Source of the DNA: an uncultured bacterium
Lineage (GTDB): Bacteria; Cyanobacteriota; Vampirovibrionia; Gastranaerophilales; Gastranaerophilaceae
Assembly (NCBI GenBank): GCA_950022495.1
Contig: CATLLJ010000009.1
Coordinates: 1 to 64,000, forward strand
Reading direction: 5' to 3'
DNA: 64,000 nt
The position numbers and the translations under genes were made by a program. This document shows positions 35,126 through 43,533 of this stretch, one piece after another. Position 1 is the stretch's first letter, and every line of letters begins with the position of its first letter. The notes under the pieces are model-generated. The model was not told the origin of the DNA and did no database searches. It worked only from the letters and a program-made list of their open reading frames with translations.

Positions 35126-37117
35126 ATGCCAAAAGTATCAATAGTAATACCTATTTATAAAGTAGAAAAATTTTTACGCCAATGTTTAGATAGTGTAATT
35201 AACCAAACATTAGAAGATATAGAAATAATATTAGTAGATGATGGCAGTCCAGATAGTTGTCCACAAATTTGTGATGAATATGCAGCAAAAGACAGTCGAA
35301 TTAAAGTTATTCATAAAGAAAATGGAGGATATGGAACAGCTTGCAATAGAGGAATTGAAGAAGCAACTGGAGATTATATTGGTTTAGTTGAATCTGATGA
35401 CTGGATAGAACCAGACATGTACGAAAAACTTTATAATCAAATTACAAAATTTGATGCTGATGTATGTATTACTTCATTTTATGAATATATGGAAGATTCC
35501 TTATTTAAAGATGGAACACATAATAGGAAATTCATGGAAACAATTAATAATACAACAAACAATAATCTATTTTCCATTATGGATTTTCCTTTTTTATATA
35601 CCGTCCATGAATCGGTTTGGGCAAAATTATATAAAAAAGAATTTATAAAAAATATTAAATTTAGTGAACAGAAAGGAGCTAGCTATCAGGATGGTCCATT
35701 TATGACTGAAATATTTTGCAAAACAGATAAAATAATAGCTGTACACGATTTTTTATATCACTATCGTATAGATAATATAAATTCATCAGCTTCAAATAAA
35801 CGTAAAGATGCTAGACTAATGACAATATTAGATCAAAGAGAACTTGCTAAAAATATTTTGATAAAATACAATAAATATAATGATTTAAAAGAAGAATTTT
35901 ATTATCAATCTTTAAAAGCACCATTCCGGTTTTATCGAAATATATCATCTAAATATAAAAAAGAATTCTATGAAAAGTGGAAAAGTTTTATAAAAGATCT
36001 AACAATTGAAGACTGTTCAAAATTTAAATTATTACCTAAAAATAAAATTCAATTTTTAAAGGCACTAATTGAAGATAATTATAGAGCATCTCAATTTGAC
36101 GAATATTCATCATTTGATATACTTGGGTATCCAATAATTGAAAGAACAACTAAAAATAATAATACAAAAAAAAGATTTTTAGGGATACCATATTGTACAA
36201 GAAGACATATTAATGGCTACTTATATAAAGAATTCCTAGGTAAAGCATATAGAATAAAACAAGATCAGTATTATGAAAAGCACTATATATTTGGAATTCA
36301 AGTTTTATGTAAAAAAAATAGAAAAAAATATGATGATATCAATAATTTCTTATATTTTAATGAAATTGCACAAAACATACATCCCATCATATTTAAAAAT
36401 TCAAAAAATAAAAATCTGGGTAGAGATGTAATATTATTTGCGTGTGGACCAAGTGCCAGATATTATGAAATAATAGATAATGCAGTACATGTAAGTATAA
36501 ACAGAGCAATGCTAAATACGAATATTAGATTTGATACTTTATTTATGCACGATGAAGAGTTTGTAATTGAAAATTTGCATACATTAAAAAACTATGATGC
36601 AGAAAAATATTGTGCATATCATATCAACAAAAAAAATGCTAAAAATTTTAATACCTCAACCAAAGACCTATTATATATTGGAGCAAAAAGATTTTTAATT
36701 TCGGATCCGCAATATAAAGGAGCGGATGAAAATATTCCTGATATAATAAATCCTGATATTTCAAAAGGTTTACTATACGACAGAGGAGGTGGAACTGTTT
36801 TTTCTGCATTACAGTATATTTTATACACACATCCAAAACGAATATATCTTGTAGGTTGTGATTGCACAGATAGTGGATATTTTTATGATAGGCAAAGAAA
36901 AAACATTTTATTATCTAAAACTGAACATTTATGGCATGAAGCCGCATATGCGATAAAAATCCTATATCCAGATATTGAAGTAATTTCAATTAATCCAGTT
37001 GGTTTAAAAGGTTTATTCCACGATGTTTATACTACAGATTATTTAAATGAACATCCTGAAATTAAAAATGTTGAAATTATAAAAGGCTCAACAGAAAAAG
37101 AGGTAGTAAATGTCTAA
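35126..37117 (+). CDS. Two-domain glycosyltransferase: GT2 plus DUF115/GT42-like domain
   Basis: The 663-residue protein begins with a GT-A family 2 transferase (PKVSIVIPIYKVEKFLRQCL, LVDDGSPDSCPQIC, and the metal-binding ESDDW near residue 92). After a linker, residues about 430-650 start with VILFACGPSARYYEIIDNAV and continue with VSINRAML, FMHDEE and YLVGCDCTDSG. This resembles the DUF115/Maf and CST-type sialyltransferase fold that uses CMP-nonulosonates. Placed next to a NeuB-like synthase and a CMP-sugar synthetase, it may build an acceptor sugar and then add the nonulosonic acid. The second-domain assignment is from motif resemblance. Confidence 0.75.
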   Translation: MPKVSIVIPIYKVEKFLRQCLDSVINQTLEDIEIILVDDGSPDSCPQICDEYAAKDSRIKVIHKENGGYGTACNRGIEEATGDYIGLVESDDWIEPDMYEKLYNQITKFDADVCITSFYEYMEDSLFKDGTHNRKFMETINNTTNNNLFSIMDFPFLYTVHESVWAKLYKKEFIKNIKFSEQKGASYQDGPFMTEIFCKTDKIIAVHDFLYHYRIDNINSSASNKRKDARLMTILDQRELAKNILIKYNKYNDLKEEFYYQSLKAPFRFYRNISSKYKKEFYEKWKSFIKDLTIEDCSKFKLLPKNKIQFLKALIEDNYRASQFDEYSSFDILGYPIIERTTKNNNTKKRFLGIPYCTRRHINGYLYKEFLGKAYRIKQDQYYEKHYIFGIQVLCKKNRKKYDDINNFLYFNEIAQNIHPIIFKNSKNKNLGRDVILFACGPSARYYEIIDNAVHVSINRAMLNTNIRFDTLFMHDEEFVIENLHTLKNYDAEKYCAYHINKKNAKNFNTSTKDLLYIGAKRFLISDPQYKGADENIPDIINPDISKGLLYDRGGGTVFSALQYILYTHPKRIYLVGCDCTDSGYFYDRQRKNILLSKTEHLWHEAAYAIKILYPDIEVISINPVGLKGLFHDVYTTDYLNEHPEIKNVEIIKGSTEKEVVNV

Positions 37118-37784
37118 TATTGCATTTATACCGGTAAGAGGAGGTAGTAAATCTATTCCGCTTAAAAATATAAAAATACTAGCAGGTTATCCGCTTGTAT
37201 ATTGGACTGCAAAAGCAGCAAATGATGCAGCATGTATTGATCAGGTTGTCATAGCAACTGATAGTGAAGAAATAAAACAAACAGTACAGAAATTTAATCT
37301 TCCCAAAATAGAAATTTATAATAGAAGAAGTGAAAATGCACAAGATACATCAACAACTGAAAGTGTTATGATTGAATATATTCATTCAACAAATTTAAAA
37401 AGTGATGATTATTTTTTTCTAATACAAGCTACATCCCCCCTATTAAAAGCAAAACATATTGACAGCATGTTTCAAAATTTATTACAAGATAATGCAGACT
37501 CTGCATTATCTTGTGTAGAAAACAAAAGATTTTACTGGACAGAAGATGGAAAATCTATTAATTATGATTATAAAAATAGACCACGCCGCCAAGATTTTAA
37601 AGGGTTAATGATGGAAAATGGGGCTTGTTATATAAATTCAGTAAAAAATATTTTATTAAATAACAATAGACTATCTGGTAAAATTTCTGTATATCAAATG
37701 CCAGATTATACTGCCGTCGAAATAGATGAACCTGATGATTTTTTACTAATAGAAAAATTAATGGAGAAACATAATGATGACTAA
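37110..37784 (+). CDS. neuA: Acylneuraminate cytidylyltransferase (CMP-nonulosonate synthetase)
   Basis: It activates a nonulosonic acid with CTP. The 224-residue protein carries the NeuA signature IAFIPVRGGSKSIPLKNIK (residues 4-22) with the P-loop-like RGGSKSIP. LIQATSPLL (about residues 100-108) and ENGACYINS follow. It overlaps the upstream transferase by 8 bases and the downstream gene by 11, so translation is coupled. Whether the sugar is sialic, legionaminic or pseudaminic acid, or another, cannot be read off. Confidence 0.88.
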   Translation: MSNIAFIPVRGGSKSIPLKNIKILAGYPLVYWTAKAANDAACIDQVVIATDSEEIKQTVQKFNLPKIEIYNRRSENAQDTSTTESVMIEYIHSTNLKSDDYFFLIQATSPLLKAKHIDSMFQNLLQDNADSALSCVENKRFYWTEDGKSINYDYKNRPRRQDFKGLMMENGACYINSVKNILLNNNRLSGKISVYQMPDYTAVEIDEPDDFLLIEKLMEKHNDD

Positions 37785-38607
37785 AATTAAACTTTTTGCA
37801 ACAGATGTTGATGGAACAATGACTGATGGTTGTATGTATTATAATGAAAATGGTACAGAATCTAAAAAATTCAATTTCCAAGATGGTATGGGATTTCAAC
37901 TATTAAGAGTGGCTGGAATTAAAACGGCAATCATAACAAGCGAAGACACTTCAATTGTTCAAAAAAGAGCTAAAAAATTAAAAATTGATTACTTATCTAT
38001 GGGAACTTGGAAAAAATTAGATTATATCAAACATATTTGTCAAGAACTTGGAATAAGCTTAGAAGAAGTAGCATATATTGGAGATGATATTAATGATATC
38101 GAACTATTATCAGCTGTTGGCTATAAAGCTTGTCCACAAAATGCAACAGAAGAGGTTAAAAAGATTAAAAATATTAAAATATTAAAAAATAAAGGAGGAG
38201 AAGGAGCAATTAGAGAATTTATTGAAATGCTTATTAATAATAATTATACAAATGAAAATAGTAATTCTGAAACAATTAGCCGCCCATGGGGATATTACAT
38301 CTGTAAAGATAAAGGAATAAATTATTTAACTAAAATAATTTGTGTAAAACCTAACCAACAATTATCACTACAATCACATAAATATCGCTCTGAACATTGG
38401 GTAGTTCTTGAAGGAAATGCTACAGTTATCAAAAATAATACAATATATAATTTAACAGAGGGTGAAAGCATTGATATTTCAATAGATGTTAAACATTCTT
38501 TACAAAATAAAACAAATAAAGACTTGAAAATATTAGAAATCCAATTTGGAGAAATTCTTTTAGAAGAAGATATTATTAGATACGCAGATATATATGGAAG
38601 GAGTTAA
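37774..38607 (+). CDS. KdsC-like HAD phosphatase fused to a cupin domain
   Basis: The 277-residue protein has two halves. Residues 1-155 are a KdsC-type phosphatase with nucleophile motif FATDVDGTMTDG (about 7-18), IITSED and GDDINDIELL (about 107-116). Such enzymes remove the phosphate from KDO-8-P or NeuNAc-9-P. Residues about 170-275 form a mannose-6-phosphate-isomerase-like cupin: SRPWGYY, then a metal-binding-type SLQSHKYRSEHWVVLEG. The fusion would combine dephosphorylation with a sugar epimerase/isomerase-like or sensing step. It is the last gene of the cassette and ends 1 base before the rfbA-like start. Confidence 0.8.
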   Translation: MMTKIKLFATDVDGTMTDGCMYYNENGTESKKFNFQDGMGFQLLRVAGIKTAIITSEDTSIVQKRAKKLKIDYLSMGTWKKLDYIKHICQELGISLEEVAYIGDDINDIELLSAVGYKACPQNATEEVKKIKNIKILKNKGGEGAIREFIEMLINNNYTNENSNSETISRPWGYYICKDKGINYLTKIICVKPNQQLSLQSHKYRSEHWVVLEGNATVIKNNTIYNLTEGESIDISIDVKHSLQNKTNKDLKILEIQFGEILLEEDIIRYADIYGRS

Positions 38608-39486
38608 ATGAAAGGAATAATTTTAGCAGCAGGTGCAGGAACAAGACTTTATCCGGCATCTTTACCAATATCAAAAATACTATTACCTATTTACGATAAA
38701 CCAATGATATATTATCCGCTGTCAACATTGATGTTAGCCGGAATTAAAGAAGTTCTAATAATTACTAACGAAGCTGATTATGACAACTTTGTTAAACTGC
38801 TGGGTGACGGCTCTCATTTAGGAATGAGCATTCATTATAAAATACAATATGTGCAGCGTGGAATTGCAGATGCTCTTCTTGTAGGTGAAGATTTTATTGG
38901 CGACGACGATGTAGCACTAATACTTGGTGATAATATTTTCCATGGTTTTGGATTTTCAACACTTATGAAAAACGCTATCAAATCCAACAACGGAGCAATC
39001 GTGTTCGGTTACAGGGTTAAAGATCCTGAAAGATTCGGGGTTATTGAGTTTGACGAAAATAAAAAAGCTATATCTTTAGAAGAAAAACCTCAAATACCAA
39101 AGTCAAACTATGCAGTTACAGGTTTGTATTTTTATGACAAAAATGTTTGCAAGTATGCAAAAACACTTCAGCCATCCGCTCGCGGAGAGTTGGAAATCAC
39201 AGATTTAAATAAAATCTATCTTGAAAAAGGTTTATTGAATGTAGAAATTCTTGGACGAGGATTTGCTTGGCTTGATACTGGAACTCATGAATCAATGCTT
39301 CAGGCAAGTAATTTTATATCATCAATGGAACTAAATAAAGGCGAAAAGATTGCATGTCTTGAAGAAATAGCCATAAATCAGAGATTTATCAGTGCTGAAA
39401 AAGTTTTAGAACTCTGTAAGAACTACAAAAGTGACTACTACAAATATATTCAGGACACCTTTAAAAAACAAGAAATTCTATTGTAA
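38608..39486 (+). CDS. rfbA: Glucose-1-phosphate thymidylyltransferase (RfbA/RmlA-like)
   Basis: RmlA makes dTDP-glucose, the precursor of dTDP-rhamnose and other deoxysugars. The 292-residue length is normal. Motifs: GIILAAGAGTRLYP (residues 3-16), DKPMIYYPLSTLM, LGDNIFHG, EKPQIPKSNYAVTGLYFYD and GRGFAWLDTGTHESML. The usual SKQLLP reads SKILLP. No rfbB, rfbC or rfbD is in the window. Read as the last gene of the envelope operon, with an AAGGAG ribosome site. Confidence 0.92.
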   Translation: MKGIILAAGAGTRLYPASLPISKILLPIYDKPMIYYPLSTLMLAGIKEVLIITNEADYDNFVKLLGDGSHLGMSIHYKIQYVQRGIADALLVGEDFIGDDDVALILGDNIFHGFGFSTLMKNAIKSNNGAIVFGYRVKDPERFGVIEFDENKKAISLEEKPQIPKSNYAVTGLYFYDKNVCKYAKTLQPSARGELEITDLNKIYLEKGLLNVEILGRGFAWLDTGTHESMLQASNFISSMELNKGEKIACLEEIAINQRFISAEKVLELCKNYKSDYYKYIQDTFKKQEILL

Positions 39487-39495
39487 AATTAAAAT

Positions 39496-39524
39496 TTGAC
39501 AGATAGTTAAATAGCACATACAAT
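39496..39524 (+). promoter_or_regulatory. Promoter of the following gene, giving a leaderless transcript
   Basis: TTGACA (39496-39501), a 17-base spacer and TACAAT (39519-39524). Only six bases separate the -10 box from the ATG at 39531, and no ribosome site is present, so the start of transcription should fall at or next to the start codon. Confidence 0.75.
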
Positions 39525-39530
39525 AAAATA

Positions 39531-40313
39531 ATGAGTTGGAAAGAGTTTTTTACAGGTTATAAAGGAAAAGATTTGCCGCCTGAATTGAAAGATTTCAATT
39601 GGGGTGCACTTCTTTTAACTTTCATCTGGGGGATTAAACACCGTGCTTGGATTACTCTGCTTGCAATTCCTTTAATCTGGTACCAATTACCACTTGGAAT
39701 AAACTGGATATTATACACACTATTACAGCTATATTGCGGATTTAAAGGTAATATGTGGGCTTATCAGGTTGACTGGTGGATGTCACCGAAGCAATTTAGA
39801 AAAACTCAAACTCGATGGGCAATTTTTGCTATCGGCTTACATATACTAATACCATTCTTAATGCTGGGTATTACAGTTCAATTCATCAAAAAATCGCCTG
39901 ACAATCCTGAAAAATTTATCAGAAATGCACAGTGTAAAGTTGCCTATGATAAATTAGATAAAGGATTTCAAAACACAAGTATAAATTCAACAATTACAAC
40001 TAACGAAATAGCACAAAACTTTGCAAAACAATTTAAAAATGCAACACCTAGCGGCGATCAAGTTAATTTTAACGTAAAAATCGAAGGCAAAAACGTTGAG
40101 TTATATTCAATTAAATTTGAAAAATACAGCCCGAATGAATTTTGTAATATAGCCAAACAGAATTGTGTAATTACCTCCGATTTTATATTGCCTGCTGAAG
40201 TTGGATTTGCAAACCATTGTCTATTCTATTTTGACTACAACAAAAACTTCGTTCCAGATGCTGAAACCAGTCAGGCAATCGATAAGGGATACAATATTTT
40301 AAAATATTTATAA
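39531..40313 (+). CDS. Membrane protein with N-terminal DUF2628-like hydrophobic region, unknown
   Basis: The 260-residue protein starts with a short soluble stretch and then FNWGALLLTFIWGIKHRAW, typical of small inner-membrane proteins of the DUF2628 kind. About three or four hydrophobic segments (residues 25-45, 46-65, 104-124) follow. Residues 130-260 form a polar, probably extracytoplasmic domain with three Cys (near 138, 206 and 211) that I do not recognise. It is probably translated from a leaderless mRNA. Its position after rfbA hints at an envelope role, but it has its own promoter. Confidence 0.7.
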   Translation: MSWKEFFTGYKGKDLPPELKDFNWGALLLTFIWGIKHRAWITLLAIPLIWYQLPLGINWILYTLLQLYCGFKGNMWAYQVDWWMSPKQFRKTQTRWAIFAIGLHILIPFLMLGITVQFIKKSPDNPEKFIRNAQCKVAYDKLDKGFQNTSINSTITTNEIAQNFAKQFKNATPSGDQVNFNVKIEGKNVELYSIKFEKYSPNEFCNIAKQNCVITSDFILPAEVGFANHCLFYFDYNKNFVPDAETSQAIDKGYNILKYL

Positions 40314-40314
40314 A

Positions 40315-41049
40315 TTAATAAGTTTTACCGACTACAGAATTATGTGCAGCCATTTCAAAACTATCGTCAAGGCTTGATAACTCTATTTTTTCACCATATT
40401 TTTTTTCCAGTGCTAAAGATATTAGATAATCTGCAAAATGCGGATTTTTAGGAAGAAGAGAACCATGCAGATACGTTCCAAAAACATTCATAAATCTACC
40501 GCCCTCAAAACCATCTTTTGAATTATTACCATTCCCGACACAAACATGCCCTAACGGCTTTGTATCTCCTTCTAAATATGTCAATCCGCTATGATTTTCA
40601 AAGCCAACTAGAGTTCTTGGAGTAAGAAAATCTGTTTCTACTGTAACATTACCAATAAAACGTTTTTTACCTGCGACAGTATAAGCATCCATTAACGAAA
40701 TACCTTTTAATTTGTCTTTATCATGCGGTTGATAATAATGTCCAAACAGTTGATATCCGCCGCAAATTCCAAGGAAAACAGAACCGGCATCACGCTGTTT
40801 TAGAAGTTCAGATTTGTGAGAATATAATTCTTCTGCAACATCTTCCTGCTGCTTATCCTGACCTCCGCCTATAAAATACAAATCATGCTCACCAATAGAA
40901 TCTCCAATATTGATTTCTTCAAAATCAACAGTAATTCCACGCCATTCACAGCGTTTTCTCAACGTGATAATATTCCCTAAATCACCGTACAGGTTTAAAT
41001 GTTTAGGGTATAAGTGTGCTATAGATATTTTTAAATTCGTCTCTTCCAT
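40315..41049 (-). CDS. gatD: GatD/CobQ-like type 1 glutamine amidotransferase
   Basis: GatD hydrolyses glutamine and, with MurT, amidates lipid II. The class also includes cobyric-acid-synthase-like proteins. I use the ATG at 41049 (244 residues), because SIAHLYPKHLNLYGDLGNI then sits at the expected N-terminus and a -10 box lies six bases upstream. An ATG at 41073 would add eight residues. The nucleophile Cys is in LGICGGYQLFG (near residue 97), and the His of the triad is in GTYLHGSLLPKNP (near 199). No MurT gene is adjacent, which is unusual for gatD. Confidence 0.82.
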   Translation of the reverse strand: MEETNLKISIAHLYPKHLNLYGDLGNIITLRKRCEWRGITVDFEEINIGDSIGEHDLYFIGGGQDKQQEDVAEELYSHKSELLKQRDAGSVFLGICGGYQLFGHYYQPHDKDKLKGISLMDAYTVAGKKRFIGNVTVETDFLTPRTLVGFENHSGLTYLEGDTKPLGHVCVGNGNNSKDGFEGGRFMNVFGTYLHGSLLPKNPHFADYLISLALEKKYGEKIELSSLDDSFEMAAHNSVVGKTY

Positions 41050-41055
41050 ATAAAA

Positions 41056-41061
41056 ATTATA
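41056..41061 (-). promoter_or_regulatory. -10 box placed for a leaderless gatD-like mRNA
   Basis: Minus strand TATAAT lies exactly six bases before the ATG at 41049, with no ribosome site between. The -35 is weak (TTAGTC, 18-base spacing). Confidence 0.45.
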
Positions 41062-41103
41062 ACATAATAGCAAACGTAAGACTAAATATAACAGATTTTA
41101 AAC

Positions 41104-41161
41104 ATGTTACTATTGACAGAAACAAGGACTTATTTTATAATGTTACTACAAATAGAAACAA
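41104..41161 (+). promoter_or_regulatory. Two 22-bp direct repeats, probable operators of the TrpR-like/trpB unit
   Basis: ATGTTACTA-N6-GAAACAA occurs at 41104-41125 and again at 41140-41161, identical at all 16 outer positions. The repeats are 36 bases apart. The first covers the -35 box and the second covers the end of the -10 box and the expected transcription start. A repressor bound to both would block RNA polymerase. The downstream TrpR-family protein is the obvious candidate (inference). Confidence 0.6.
41113..41141 (+). promoter_or_regulatory. Perfect consensus sigma-70 promoter for the TrpR-like gene and trpB
   Basis: TTGACA (41113-41118), exactly 17 bases, then TATAAT (41136-41141). 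Transcription should begin near 41148, so the coding start must lie after that. Confidence 0.9.
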
Positions 41162-41169
41162 ACAATAAA

Positions 41170-41442
41170 ATGAATAACATTAAAGAAATCGCAAAAGCAA
41201 TAAATAGTATTCACACAGAAGAAGATATTTGTTCATTCTTCAAAGAATTACTCACAGAAACAGAAATTAACACTTTATCAAAACGATGGTGCATTTTGAA
41301 AATGCTCTCAAACGGCAAAACCCAAAGAGAAATTGCAAAAGACTTAAATGTAAGTCTTTGCAAAGTTACAAGAGGGTCAAAAATATTAAAGGATAAAAAA
41401 GCAATTACACCAAAATTAATACAAATTGATAAAGGAGATTAA
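41170..41442 (+). CDS. TrpR-like (YerC/YecD family) repressor
   Basis: TrpR-family proteins are small helical repressors that bind DNA when the co-repressor is present. I place the start at ATG 41170 (90 residues) because a consensus promoter lies over the longer frame that opens at 41104. The product then begins MNNIKEIAKAINSIHTEED, as family members do. Conserved features are the LLTETEINTLSKRWCIL helix (about residues 28-44) and the HTH TQREIAKDLNVSLCKVTRGS (about 52-71). No clear ribosome site is visible. It ends 3 bases before trpB, so it likely controls that gene and itself. Confidence 0.85.
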   Translation: MNNIKEIAKAINSIHTEEDICSFFKELLTETEINTLSKRWCILKMLSNGKTQREIAKDLNVSLCKVTRGSKILKDKKAITPKLIQIDKGD

Positions 41443-41445
41443 ATA

Positions 41446-42636
41446 ATGAATAATATAAGTTTATTACCAACAGAAGAAGGATTTTTTGGAGAATTTGGCG
41501 GACAAATATTACCGGATGGCTTAAAAGAAGAATTTAGCAAAATTACCGAAACATTCTTAAAATTAAAAGATGATGCTGATTTTAACAAAGAACTAAACGA
41601 TTTATTGAAATATTATACAGGTCGTCCTAGCCCAATATATTTTGCAAAAAATCTATCTAAAAAATACGGAGCAGAAATTTATTTAAAAAGAGAAGACTTA
41701 AACCATACCGGTGCTCACAAAATTAACCACAGCTTAGGTGAAGCTCTGCTTGCTAAAAAAATGGGTAAAACCAAAATTATTGCCGAAACAGGTGCAGGAC
41801 AACACGGGGTTGCAACAGCAACTGCAGCTGCACTCTTAGGTTTAAAATGTGACATTTATATGGGTGAAAAAGACATTCAAAAAGAAAAACCAAATGTTAC
41901 AAAAATGAGACTTCTCGGTGCTAATATTATATCTGTAAAGCAAGATGCAATGAGCTTAAAAGAAGCTGTTGATCAAGCCTTTGCTGCATATCAGCAGGAA
42001 TACGAAACCGCCTTATACGCTATAGGTTCAATCGTTGGGCCTCATCCATTCCCTATGATAGTAGAACATTTTCAAACAGTAATAGGCAGAGAAGCTCATC
42101 AGCAATTTAAAGAACTAACAGGAACAATGCCTGATTATGTGACAGCATGTGTCGGCGGAGGCTCTAATGCTATCGGAATATTTAACGGATTTTTAAATGA
42201 AGAAACAGTTAAATTATTTGGAGTTGAACCTTTAGGAAAAAGTGAAAAAATCGGCGAAAATGCGGCAAGTATAAACTTCGGTAAAAAAGGTTCAATACAT
42301 GGTTTCAAATGTCTATTACTCCAAAATGAAGATGGAACACCTGCACAAACATATTCTGTCGCAAGCGGATTAGATTACCCCGGAGTCGGACCAAAACACT
42401 GTTATTTAAATAGCTGCGGCAGAGTAAAATATTCAACTATCAATGATATAGATGCTATTAGTGCATTTTACGAACTTTCAAAAACCGAAGGAATAATTCC
42501 AGCACTGGAAAGTTCGCATGCAGTTGCGTTCGCAATAAAGCTAGCCAAAGAAAATCCTAATTCTAAAATATTAGTTAACCTTTCAGGACGCGGCGATAAA
42601 GATATAGACTTTATAACAGAAAACTTTCCACAATAA
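41446..42636 (+). CDS. trpB: Tryptophan synthase beta subunit
   Basis: TrpB joins indole and L-serine to tryptophan with pyridoxal phosphate. The 396-residue protein has [31 protein letters not shown] with the PLP Lys at residue 92, the catalytic region [20 protein letters not shown], and the phosphate loop [10 protein letters not shown]. This is the TrpB1 type. There is no trpA or other trp gene next to it, so it may salvage indole, or the other genes lie elsewhere. GGAG lies 10 bases upstream. Confidence 0.96.
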   Translation: MNNISLLPTEEGFFGEFGGQILPDGLKEEFSKITETFLKLKDDADFNKELNDLLKYYTGRPSPIYFAKNLSKKYGAEIYLKREDLNHTGAHKINHSLGEALLAKKMGKTKIIAETGAGQHGVATATAAALLGLKCDIYMGEKDIQKEKPNVTKMRLLGANIISVKQDAMSLKEAVDQAFAAYQQEYETALYAIGSIVGPHPFPMIVEHFQTVIGREAHQQFKELTGTMPDYVTACVGGGSNAIGIFNGFLNEETVKLFGVEPLGKSEKIGENAASINFGKKGSIHGFKCLLLQNEDGTPAQTYSVASGLDYPGVGPKHCYLNSCGRVKYSTINDIDAISAFYELSKTEGIIPALESSHAVAFAIKLAKENPNSKILVNLSGRGDKDIDFITENFPQ

Positions 42637-42659
42637 AACAACAAAAACTAAACTTACAC

Positions 42660-42694
42660 AAAAATGCGGTTTACAGAATAAAACCGCATTTTTA
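42660..42694 (+). terminator. Terminator of trpB
   Basis: AAAAATGCGGTTT pairs with AAACCGCATTTTT around a 7- to 8-base loop and runs into T. Confidence 0.92.
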
Positions 42695-42704
42695 TTATAT
42701 CAAA

Positions 42705-42733
42705 TTGACAATAAAATTCTTGTATGGTAATAT
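42705..42733 (+). promoter_or_regulatory. Near-consensus promoter of the FTGY-motif gene
   Basis: TTGACA (42705-42710), a 17-base spacer and TAATAT (42728-42733). Transcription would start near 42740, after the first in-frame ATG, which therefore cannot be the true start. Confidence 0.85.
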
Positions 42734-42782
42734 CTCAAACAATAAAAAGGTATGTGTTTTCAATTATAAAAGGAGTTTAAGA

Positions 42783-43529
42783 ATGCAAGTTTCTGCTATT
42801 AGTTCTATACCTCATGGTATAAAAAATTCAAACAATATTACAAATAATCAAACCTTCAACAATTCACTGCAACCAGTGCCAGCAGACACTTTTACAAAGA
42901 AAAATTCTCCAAGCTTCACCGGATACTCGGATATCGTAATTAATTCTGTTAGTAAAACATTCAAAAACGAATCTGAAATAGAAAAAGGCTTTAGAACACT
43001 TTTTACTGCACTAAGACAGGATAAAAGCATCCTAAAAACAGAAAATTTCAAACTGATAGCAGAGTTATTTGATGAAAAAGGATTTCGCGGATTGTTACAC
43101 GAGTTATGGATGGCTAAACCTAGAGCGGATGTTGACAAACTTGTTAGAGAATCTATCAACAATACAATGTTTCTAGCTGGGAAAGAAGAACAGCCTTCGT
43201 TAACAATATCAAGTCTTGGCAGACATGGGTTCTGGAATATGCTTCGAGATAACCCAAAAGCCCCAAGAGACGTAGAACTGGGATTTAGAACACCGGAAAA
43301 CAACTCTTTTATAGCTTTTTACCTGGATAAACGAGGTGGATGCGGAGTTAGACAATGGAACACATCTCAAACAATACATAGCGAATTCTATCCGGAAACA
43401 GGAACGCCAAAAATAATTGCCACAAGTTATGGTTCTGGAAGACCGGAAGCAAAATATTTTAATAAAGACGGATCTCCAAATGGTTTAAAAAACTGGTTAT
43501 ATGGAAATCCGCCGGAACCAATTTACTAA
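42783..43529 (+). CDS. Unknown protein with N-terminal PSFTGY motif
   Basis: I choose ATG 42783 (248 residues) because AAAGGAG lies 7 bases before it and the promoter at 42705-42733 rules out the earlier in-frame start. The N-terminal 45 residues are Asn/Ser/Thr-rich and end in SPSFTGYS. Short F-T-G motifs after such a leader recur, as I remember it, in many small proteins of Gastranaerophilales-type genomes, where they may be a sorting signal. The remainder is globular with no known domain (WNTSQTIHSEFYPETGTPKI and a final YGNPPEPIY). It carries its own strong promoter. Confidence 0.65.
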   Translation: MQVSAISSIPHGIKNSNNITNNQTFNNSLQPVPADTFTKKNSPSFTGYSDIVINSVSKTFKNESEIEKGFRTLFTALRQDKSILKTENFKLIAELFDEKGFRGLLHELWMAKPRADVDKLVRESINNTMFLAGKEEQPSLTISSLGRHGFWNMLRDNPKAPRDVELGFRTPENNSFIAFYLDKRGGCGVRQWNTSQTIHSEFYPETGTPKIIATSYGSGRPEAKYFNKDGSPNGLKNWLYGNPPEPIY

Positions 43530-43533
43530 AATA

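Noticed and set aside
41104..41169. ATG at 41104 as start of the TrpR-like gene
   Set aside because: The consensus promoter at 41113-41141 lies inside that stretch.
42705..42782. ATG at 42708 as start of the FTGY gene
   Set aside because: It overlaps the -35 box of a near-consensus promoter. ATG 42783 has AAAGGAG.
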